Part shown: positions 7,754 to 14,563 of the stretch, in pieces | How positions within the stretch are numbered: position 1 is the first letter of the stretch | Layout of the letters: the number at the start of each line of letters is the position of its first letter | From: Burkholderiales bacterium | GTDB taxonomy: Bacteria > Pseudomonadota > Gammaproteobacteria > Burkholderiales > SG8-41 | DNA length: 64,000 nt | Direction: 5' to 3' | Assembly: GCA_019744975.1 (NCBI GenBank) | Contig: JAIETP010000014.1 | Span: forward strand, 62,001-126,000 | Notes under the pieces: model-generated | What the model saw: the letters and a program-made list of their open reading frames with translations, nothing else | Told to the model about the DNA's origin: nothing | The model's database searches: none | Position numbers and translations under genes: made by a program

Positions 7754-10000
7754 TTAACGGCCAAACAAGCCTTTCAGCTTATCCCGTGCGCCGCCATCTT
7801 TCGCCGGCTCGCCGGAGGCCGCGCCCGATCCAGACCCACCCAGCAATTTGTCGCGCAGCTTGTCTTTGACGGCGGATTCGATTTTTTGTTTGGCGGCATC
7901 CGTCAGCATCGCACCAAAATCCAGCTTGTAGGAAGGTGCGGCCAGCGGCCCCGTAACCCGAATCGGCACGGTCACGCTGCGCACAGCACCCAGGTCTTTT
8001 CCATCCTGCCCGGTGCTCGTGGCCACCAGACTGGCCTTGACCAGATAGTCGATCGTGCCGGCACCGATGTTGACTTCGCCCTCGCCCCCAACCCGCAGCA
8101 GTGGCGACTTCATCGACAAATCCTTATTGCGCGCAACCCCCTGACTGATCGCAAAACTGGCGCTCAATTCCGAAAAATCCGTCTTTTGTTTCGTATCGGA
8201 CTGTTGTGTGTGCTCTCCCTTGGCGCGGTCGATCATGTCCTTCGCTGAACGCAGGGCAGCGGCGATGTCGATGCCGCGCAAGGCACCGTCGTTCACCTTC
8301 AGGGCGGCATTTCCTCCCAGCGCCCTTTTCAGCGCGGAAACCGTATTACCCTGCGTATGCACATCGAGATTCACCTCGGCGCGACCCTCCAGCAGATCCT
8401 TGTCGGCCAGATCCTTGAGCAGCGGTCCTATCTGCACACCGGCGAGTTTCTGGCGCACAGAAAAGGTCGGCACCGCCGGCGCCGCATTGACCGTCAGTGC
8501 CCCAGCCATGCCGCCCTGATACAGTTGCGCCGACAGCGGATTGATCTCCACGCGGCCCTTGTCGGCCTTGAACTGCAAGCGCAACTGGCTGACTTTCAGG
8601 TTATCGACCTTCAGATTACCGACAACCAGTGAACCGCTGGCGTTCAGCGCGCGCAGCCCCGTGAGATCGAATGGTTTTTCGGAACCCGCGGCAGCAGACT
8701 GGTTTGCGCCCGCGGACGCCGACCCGGAGCCTGCTGACCCGGATGCCGCCGATTTCGATGGCAGGTATTTGTCGACATCCAATTGATCCAGTTCGAGATC
8801 AATATGCGGTGCAAGCGGCGAAAATCCCGCCATCGTCGCATTGAGCTTGATGTTGCTGTCGAGCACCTTGCCGGCAAGCCTGGTGCGTACCGCTTCCCGG
8901 ATCAGGTCGACATCCAGCGCCCCCGCCAATACGCCGCTCGCGGACTTGCCCGGCAACTGCGGACCGGTCAGCGTGATCTCCGCTTTCAGTTGCGGCAGGC
9001 TGATCTGCCGGGCCGTGACATTACCGGCAATCGGCGAAGCAATTTTCGCCTTGATACCCTGATCACCCTGTTGTGACTCAAGCTCAAACACCATGTCGCC
9101 ACCGGCCTTGTCTCCTTTCAGGGTCACCTTGGGCGCATCCAGTTTGATCTTGAACGTCGATGCGCCCTGTTTGCCGCTTGCCGTCACCGCAAGCCCTTCG
9201 GTTGCAAACGCGCCTGCTCTCAGATCGAACGCCGCGTTGCCCCCCGCCTTCACCTGCAGATCGCTGATGTCCGCCGCCCGCCCCCTCAGATCGAACGTGA
9301 GTTTCTCGGCAGCATAAGCCTCCTTTTTCAGATCAAAGGTCAGGCGCAGCTTCGAATCCAGCGTTATATCCAGCTTCGGTTTGTCCGCCTTGGCCGCCAG
9401 CGATACGGCGATGTCCGCGGGCACGCCTTCGGCAATGCGCCCGGTTTTCAGATTGAGTTTCGAAATTGCATACTGCGCACCGGCCTGCTCATCGCGAAAG
9501 TTGAGGGTCGCATCCGTCAGCACGATATGATCGATATCGAGTTTCGGCGGTGCGGAACCGCCCGTCGGTGCCGAGATCCGGGATTTCGCATCACCAGCCT
9601 CCGCCGCATCCGTGAGGTCCGCGATGTTCAAGCGCCCTTTTTTTTCACGCACGAGATTGATGCGCGCGCCTTTCACCACGACCTCGTTGACCACCACTTC
9701 GCGCGACAACAGGGGCAGCAGCTTGAGCGATACGCGCAGGCCCTCAACTGCGGCAAACTGCACCTCACTCCTTGGTTCCGAAAGCGAGAGTTTGCCCAGC
9801 TCGGCGCCGATACTGGGCCAGAACGCAAGCTGGATGGCACCGTCGAGTTTGAGCGTGCGCTGCGTCTTGTCCTTGACCAGTTCGATCAGTTGCGGCTTGT
9901 AGGCATTGGGGTCAAAGGTGGCGGCGACATAGGCAATGACCGCGCCGAATACCAGCACCAGAATGCCGAAAGCCGCCAGCAGGTATTTAACGATGCGCAT
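7754..10000 (-). CDS. AsmA family envelope protein
   Basis: Large AsmA-like protein of 748 residues. It has one N-terminal membrane helix (YLLAAFGILVLVFGAVIAYV, about 5-24), then FDPNAYKPQLIELV, the classical start of the AsmA domain, and a C-terminal AsmA_2 region (about 530-700) ending in a Gly/Ser/Ala-rich tail. AsmA-like proteins are thought to form bridge-like lipid conduits between inner and outer membrane. The frame stays open to 10189 but would then run through the tRNA-Gly gene; the ATG at 10000 fits the membrane anchor. Its last bases overlap the alternative mutY start. Confidence 0.88.
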   Translation of the reverse strand: MRIVKYLLAAFGILVLVFGAVIAYVAATFDPNAYKPQLIELVKDKTQRTLKLDGAIQLAFWPSIGAELGKLSLSEPRSEVQFAAVEGLRVSLKLLPLLSREVVVNEVVVKGARINLVREKKGRLNIADLTDAAEAGDAKSRISAPTGGSAPPKLDIDHIVLTDATLNFRDEQAGAQYAISKLNLKTGRIAEGVPADIAVSLAAKADKPKLDITLDSKLRLTFDLKKEAYAAEKLTFDLRGRAADISDLQVKAGGNAAFDLRAGAFATEGLAVTASGKQGASTFKIKLDAPKVTLKGDKAGGDMVFELESQQGDQGIKAKIASPIAGNVTARQISLPQLKAEITLTGPQLPGKSASGVLAGALDVDLIREAVRTRLAGKVLDSNIKLNATMAGFSPLAPHIDLELDQLDVDKYLPSKSAASGSAGSGSASAGANQSAAAGSEKPFDLTGLRALNASGSLVVGNLKVDNLKVSQLRLQFKADKGRVEINPLSAQLYQGGMAGALTVNAAPAVPTFSVRQKLAGVQIGPLLKDLADKDLLEGRAEVNLDVHTQGNTVSALKRALGGNAALKVNDGALRGIDIAAALRSAKDMIDRAKGEHTQQSDTKQKTDFSELSASFAISQGVARNKDLSMKSPLLRVGGEGEVNIGAGTIDYLVKASLVATSTGQDGKDLGAVRSVTVPIRVTGPLAAPSYKLDFGAMLTDAAKQKIESAVKDKLRDKLLGGSGSGAASGEPAKDGGARDKLKGLFGR

Positions 10001-10019
10001 ATGCAGATCACCCGGGAAT

Positions 10020-10093
10020 TGGAGCGGGTGAAGGGAATCGAACCCTCGTATGCAGCTTGGGAAGCTGCCGTTCTGCCATTGAACTACACCCGC
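10020..10093 (-). tRNA. tRNA-Gly (anticodon CCC)
   Basis: A complete cloverleaf can be drawn on the minus strand. The acceptor GCGGGTG pairs with CACCCGC, the anticodon arm GCAGC-TTCCCAA-GCTGC gives anticodon CCC, the T arm contains GGTTCGATTCC, and CCA is encoded (10020-10022). A -10 like TACAAT lies at 10104-10109 on the same strand, about 10 bases before the 5' end; the -35 is poor. The gene is just upstream of asmA on the same strand. Confidence 0.95.
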
Positions 10094-10227
10094 GACAACC
10101 CAAATTGTACGACATAAGCGGATTTCCGTAACAGCAGATGCACCGGATCCACGCCGCATTCCGCGGGAACTCTGCCGCCATGACGCCATCCAACATGGTG
10201 ATGCATCTCATCACTGGAGAAAAACCC

Positions 10228-10605
10228 ATGAAAAAAATTATTGCTGTCATGCTGCTTCTTGGCGCCATGCCCGCATTCGCCCAGTTTGGATCCCCGGCTG
10301 AAAAGGCCAGCGTGAAGTCCATCCTCGCCGCACCCAATGATGGTCACCGGGTGGTCCTGCGCGGCACCATCGTCAGCGACAACGGTGACGAGTCGTACCT
10401 GTTCACTGACGGAACGGGCCAGATCAGCCTCGCCATCGAGAACCGCCTGTTGTGGGGTCAGAAACTCGTCAAGGGCACACCGGTAGAAATCGAAGGTGAA
10501 GTTGACGAGCACTGGTTCAGCGACGTGATCGACATCAGCGTCGAACGCGTTCAAGTGATGAAGCAGGGCAGCGCGGCAGCCGACAATCTGAAATCCGGAG
10601 GTTGA
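10228..10605 (+). CDS. YgiW/YdeI-type OB-fold periplasmic protein
   Basis: Periplasmic stress-tolerance protein with a bacterial OB-fold (BOF) domain. A signal peptide MKKIIAVMLLLGAMPAFA (cleavage after residue 18) starts at the ATG at 10228, preceded by GGAGAAAAA. The mature part has the BOF pattern: VKSILAAPNDGHRVVLRGTI, then YLFTDGTGQISLAI, then GTPVEIEGEVD, about 125 residues in total. Homologues are linked to oxidative, metal or antimicrobial peptide stress, often next to two-component systems, but none is adjacent here. An upstream in-frame Met at 10138 has no signal sequence and is rejected. Confidence 0.88.
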   Translation: MKKIIAVMLLLGAMPAFAQFGSPAEKASVKSILAAPNDGHRVVLRGTIVSDNGDESYLFTDGTGQISLAIENRLLWGQKLVKGTPVEIEGEVDEHWFSDVIDISVERVQVMKQGSAAADNLKSGG

Positions 10606-10663
10606 CTGCGCGGCAGCACGGGACTGGAACAGACTCCCGGCAAAACGCCGGCCATCATCACTG

Positions 10664-13600
10664 CTAGGCCGGGGCCCGCGATACCCGGCACAGCAACACC
10701 TTGAGATTGGTCTGGTCCGAGACCGGATCGCGCTGTGTTTTGTCGGTCAGGAAATTCACCGAACGCCAGGGGTTGTAGGGCTGGCGTTCGCCCCAGCCGA
10801 TCGGGATGAACACGGCGGTCGGCCGGATGCCCGCATGGACCCAGGCCATGGCTTCGATTTTTCCATGCGCGGATTCGACGCAGACGCGTTCACCATCCTT
10901 GATGCCCAGTGCCGCGGCCTTGTCGGGATGGATCTGGCAATAGAGGTCGGGCCACATTTCCTGCGACTGCCAGAAATAATGCGTCCAGCTGTGGAAATGC
11001 GCCGCCGGCGGGCGGCCGGTGACGAGTTCGGTGTCGAAGCCCTGCGCGCGCAGTTTCGCTCCGGGGTGATCGGGGCCGGGACTGACGATGCGCCCGCGCG
11101 CGCTGCCGGTGGCCGGTGAGCAGAAGGGCGAAATCACGCCGGCCTCGGCGTCGGTTTCGAGCAATTCCATGTACGGCAGATCGACAAGCTGCTCACGCTC
11201 CGAATAAAACTCCGGCAATGCGGACATGCCCAGGGTATTGAATTTGGTTTCCAGTTCCTCGGTCCAGAATTCGAGTTTTCCGGACTTGGTCGGGAAACGT
11301 CGTCCCGGCGTACCGCCTGGCACTGTGGTGCCTTCCAAGTACAGCGTCTCGATCTCCGGCGCGTCCTCGGTCGCCACCGGCTGGCGCACCCAGCGGTACG
11401 GCACCGAATGCAGACGCTTTTGCGTGCAGCCGCGCAAGCCGTCGCTGTCGCTGCACACCTCGTCCCAGAACACCGCCGGATCCTTGTATTTGTCTTTCAG
11501 CACATCGTCAAAACCAAAACGTTTGCCGAGCTCGATCCATATCCAGGTATCCGATTTCGCCTCGCCCGGCGGATCGATCATCTTGTCGATCCAGACGATG
11601 CGGCGGTCGTCGTTGGAACGGCCGATCTCGCCCTTCTCGATGCCGCTGGCAGCCGGCAGCAGGTAGTCCGCGTAGGCCGAGGTTTCGTTGGCAAAGAGTT
11701 CGATGTGCACCATCAGGTCCAGCGCACTGAATGCGGCACGCGCCTGATCCTGTCCCGGCCACTGTGCCAGCGGATTGTTGCAGCTGATCAGTGCACGGAT
11801 CGGGTAAGGCTTGCCATGCAGCATGGCATCGGTCCAGCCGGCGGGACTGCGTCTGACCCGCGGTTTGTTGATCCTGGGCGTGCGGTGTTCCGGCACCTTG
11901 GCCGCGATGGGCGTACCTGCGCTCATATTAAAAAATGCACCACCACGCCGGCCCCAGTTGCCGGTGATCGCGGCAACGAACATCAACACACGGTTGGTCT
12001 GCGTGCTGTTGGTATGCTGGTTGACGCCGCGGCTGGCGAATATCACACAACCGTCGGCGGCAGCAATTTCTTCCGCGAGGCGTTTGATTTCTTCCGCAAC
12101 AATGCCGGTCGCCGTCGCCGCCCATTCCGGCGTGTAATTCTTCTGCAGGATGAACTCGCGCCACTGCTCAAAACCGAGCACCCATTCGGCGCAATAGGCC
12201 GCGTCGTGCAGATTATTGGCGAGAATGTGCTGCGCAATGGCCAGGCCCAGCGCCATGTCAGTGCCGGGTCGGATCGGCAGCCAGCGGTCGGCTTTGGACG
12301 CCGTGGCAGTAAGACGCGGATCGACGGCAACCATTTTCGCGCCATTCTTGATGCGCCAGTCGTTGATCATGCCAAAATACACCGGCCGGGTCTCCGCCTG
12401 ATTGTCGCCGATATACACATACAGTTCGGCGGAACCGAGATCGTGCTCGGTGTAACTGTTGCCGCTGCCGATATTGCCCAGCGTGATTTCAAAGGCGACG
12501 TTTTTGCCGCTGGCGCAGAAGGGATCGGTGCCGTCTTTGTTCGGCGTGCCGAACATTTGCGCAAACATCTTGGTGGTGGCGCGATAGTCGAGAATTCCGG
12601 TGCGGGTGCCGATGAACATCGCCAGCGCCTCGGCGCCGTATTGGTCGCGAATCACTTTGAGTTTGTCGGCAATTTCATCCAGCGCCTGATTCCAGGAAAT
12701 GCGCTCGAAGCGGCCTGCACCACGCGCGCCGATACGTTTCTGCGGATACAGCAAGCGGTGTTCGCTGTGATACATCTGCAGCGTCAGCTGCGACTTGGGA
12801 CAGACGCGGCCTTTCAGCAGCGGATCTTCGTCATTCCCGGTAATTTTCACCAAGTTATTGTTTTTAAAGTGAAATTTTACCGTGCAGCAGTTGAAGCAGA
12901 TATTGCAGCCGCCGGGCACCACGCGATCCGGCGCGGTGTCTTCGCGGGTTTCGCCATAAGGAAACGCCGGCGGTTGATCCAGCACCTTGGCTTGTGCTGC
13001 CAAGCCATCCATGAATGAAGGCCGTCGCGATTGCTGCGGATGTGCGCGCGCAGGAGTTACCGCGGTCGCTGTACTGATGGTTTCGGGCTTGGTGCGCTCG
13101 AGATAAATCGTTGCCGGTCCGAGCAGGAAATGGTCCTGGTCGCGCGGCAGCCGCCCTGACTTTTCCGCGTCGGCCAGCAGTTCAGCACGATTGCCGAAAC
13201 GGATGGCCTGGGTCGGACAGACGCTGGCGCAGGCCGTGGTCGCCTCGCCTTCCGCGCGGCGGTCGACGCAGAGATCGCATTTCACTGCATGGTGGCCCTT
13301 GGCGTCGTAACCCATCGCGCTGTACGGGCAGGCGATCACACATTCGCCGCAGCCGGTGCAGCGCGACTCATCGACACGCACGATGCCGGTCAGCGGATCC
13401 TTGGCGATGGCTTTCGGATTCACCGGGCAGGCGCGCAGGCAGGCCGGGCGCTCGCAGTGCTGGCAGGTCAGCGTCAGGAAGGCGAGCCCGGCCTCCTCCA
13501 GCGCGCTGGCCCACACCACCTTGTTGCGGTATTCACCGGGCCCGAGGCGATGTTCGGTTTTGCAGGCGGCTTCGCAACTCTTGCAACCGGTGCAGCGCTC

Positions 13601-13684
13601 GAGGTCGATCAGCAGGGCCAGACGTTCACTCTTATTCTGTTCGCTCTTATCCTGTTCACTCTTGGAGTCCATCACTGCGCTCAT
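10664..13684 (-). CDS. Fused iron-sulfur / molybdopterin oxidoreductase (DMSO reductase superfamily)
   Basis: A 1006-residue protein that joins two usually separate subunits. Residues 25-195 are a DmsB/NrfC-like ferredoxin with four Cys groups (31/34/37/41; 74/77/82/86; 109/112/115/119; 136/139/152/156). Residues 255-1000 are the Mo-bisMGD catalytic subunit: a [4Fe-4S] motif with Cys 260, 263, 266 or 267 and 295, a Mo-ligand candidate in DPFCASGKN (Cys 390 or Ser 392), and a C-terminal dinucleotide-binding domain. No Tat signal is seen, so it is probably cytoplasmic. A membrane cytochrome b-like gene lies 4 bases upstream. The substrate is unknown; distant family members act on formate, sulfur compounds, or aromatic CoA thioesters. 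Residues 7-20 come from a 15-bp tandem repeat. Confidence 0.85.
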   Translation of the reverse strand: MSAVMDSKSEQDKSEQNKSERLALLIDLERCTGCKSCEAACKTEHRLGPGEYRNKVVWASALEEAGLAFLTLTCQHCERPACLRACPVNPKAIAKDPLTGIVRVDESRCTGCGECVIACPYSAMGYDAKGHHAVKCDLCVDRRAEGEATTACASVCPTQAIRFGNRAELLADAEKSGRLPRDQDHFLLGPATIYLERTKPETISTATAVTPARAHPQQSRRPSFMDGLAAQAKVLDQPPAFPYGETREDTAPDRVVPGGCNICFNCCTVKFHFKNNNLVKITGNDEDPLLKGRVCPKSQLTLQMYHSEHRLLYPQKRIGARGAGRFERISWNQALDEIADKLKVIRDQYGAEALAMFIGTRTGILDYRATTKMFAQMFGTPNKDGTDPFCASGKNVAFEITLGNIGSGNSYTEHDLGSAELYVYIGDNQAETRPVYFGMINDWRIKNGAKMVAVDPRLTATASKADRWLPIRPGTDMALGLAIAQHILANNLHDAAYCAEWVLGFEQWREFILQKNYTPEWAATATGIVAEEIKRLAEEIAAADGCVIFASRGVNQHTNSTQTNRVLMFVAAITGNWGRRGGAFFNMSAGTPIAAKVPEHRTPRINKPRVRRSPAGWTDAMLHGKPYPIRALISCNNPLAQWPGQDQARAAFSALDLMVHIELFANETSAYADYLLPAASGIEKGEIGRSNDDRRIVWIDKMIDPPGEAKSDTWIWIELGKRFGFDDVLKDKYKDPAVFWDEVCSDSDGLRGCTQKRLHSVPYRWVRQPVATEDAPEIETLYLEGTTVPGGTPGRRFPTKSGKLEFWTEELETKFNTLGMSALPEFYSEREQLVDLPYMELLETDAEAGVISPFCSPATGSARGRIVSPGPDHPGAKLRAQGFDTELVTGRPPAAHFHSWTHYFWQSQEMWPDLYCQIHPDKAAALGIKDGERVCVESAHGKIEAMAWVHAGIRPTAVFIPIGWGERQPYNPWRSVNFLTDKTQRDPVSDQTNLKVLLCRVSRAPA
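12852..12879 (+). repeat. AT-rich motif, copy 2 (inside the molybdoenzyme gene)
   Basis: The plus strand reads AAGTTATTGTTTTTA then AAGTGAAATTTTA, within the codons for HFKNNNLVK (about residues 272-280) of the fused molybdoenzyme. Codon use here is far more AT-rich than in the rest of the gene. The reverse strand contains AAACAA-N4-TTG, one mismatch from the IHF consensus. Confidence 0.6.
13627..13668 (-). repeat. 15-bp in-frame tandem repeat in the molybdoenzyme N terminus
   Basis: Three near-identical copies of AAGAGTGAACAGGAT (later units AAGAGCGAACAGAAT and a partial AAGAGTGAACG) encode KSEQD, KSEQN and KSE at residues 8-20. The unit is a multiple of three, so copy changes would keep the frame and only lengthen a hydrophilic linker before the first ferredoxin cluster. 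Confidence 0.7.
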
Positions 13685-13688
13685 CGTG

Positions 13689-14462
13689 TCACCATGCCTT
13701 TAAATGCCACCAGGTTATCGGTCCACCATCGGCGACGTAACCGGCGAAAAAAGTCACGGTGACCACGTGAATCACCACGCCCAGCACAAACAGCCAGGCC
13801 AGCGCCATGTGCAGCGGCCGCCACCAGGCCTGTTGCGCCGATACGGCACTGCGCGACCCCAGCAGCAGCGATTCCTCGCGTGCCAGTTTGCGGTAAGCCA
13901 GCGCCAGTCGCGGCTGGCGGATGAAATGCGGCAGATTCACGGAAAACGTGCCCTCGGTCGCCCGCGGATCGAGTTCGGCGAGCAAGCGGCGTTTTTCGAT
14001 GATCAGCGCACGCAGGCGTTCGCGTGTCGCCGCATCGGGCACCTGGAAGGCCGGTGCCTTGGAGGCAAAGGTCGCCGACATACGCCGTGAACCACGCACC
14101 CGCGCCCACACACCGAGCACCGCCAGTGCCAGCAGTGCCAGCAACAGCAGTGCCGGCGGCCGACGCAGGAAACCGCCGGAATGGATCGCGATCAACACCA
14201 TGCCGGCCAGTGAACAGACGATATGCGCGTTGAACCAGCCGACGGGATTGGTGCTGTGCCCGCCGCGTTTGGCCAGTACAAACGCCACCGGCACCAGCAA
14301 CAGCAATACGCCGGCGACACCGGTGAAATACAAGGCGGGACTGCCCGGCGTGCGCCACATCTCCGGCAGCGCGCCGCGGATCACGAACCACAGCACGATG
14401 GCAACGACGGCCGCAACCGTCAGTTGCAGCAGCCTCGCGTCAGGGAAATCTTGTTTTTGCAC
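13689..14462 (-). CDS. Membrane cytochrome b-like subunit of the molybdoenzyme
   Basis: A 257-residue integral membrane protein with about five hydrophobic helices (roughly 11-30, 43-65, 78-98, 103-120, 218-245) and a large hydrophilic loop at about 122-205. Four His in or near helices (NAHIV, AIHSG, PLHMA, VIHVV) could ligate b-type heme. It starts with GTG at 14462 and ends 4 bases before the fused iron-sulfur/molybdopterin gene. It is therefore probably the quinone-linked anchor of that enzyme. Exact family is not certain; it resembles cytochrome b561/ferric-reductase-like anchors. Confidence 0.7.
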   Translation of the reverse strand: MQKQDFPDARLLQLTVAAVVAIVLWFVIRGALPEMWRTPGSPALYFTGVAGVLLLLVPVAFVLAKRGGHSTNPVGWFNAHIVCSLAGMVLIAIHSGGFLRRPPALLLLALLALAVLGVWARVRGSRRMSATFASKAPAFQVPDAATRERLRALIIEKRRLLAELDPRATEGTFSVNLPHFIRQPRLALAYRKLAREESLLLGSRSAVSAQQAWWRPLHMALAWLFVLGVVIHVVTVTFFAGYVADGGPITWWHLKAW

Positions 14463-14563
14463 AGGGTAAACCTGGGTAACAAGCCGCAGAAATGAGTAAT
14501 GATTGTAGCATCTGCATTACACGTGTTTCCCTGCGAATCCATATCGTAAAATGATCTGCAACC

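Noticed and set aside
10001-10189. N-terminal extension of the AsmA frame
   Set aside because: It runs through the tRNA-Gly gene and has no membrane-protein character; ATG 10000 precedes the expected anchor.
11408-13018. 536-codon open frame on the plus strand
   Set aside because: It is fully antisense to the molybdoenzyme gene, its composition is His/Arg-rich like a codon shadow, and it shows no known motif.
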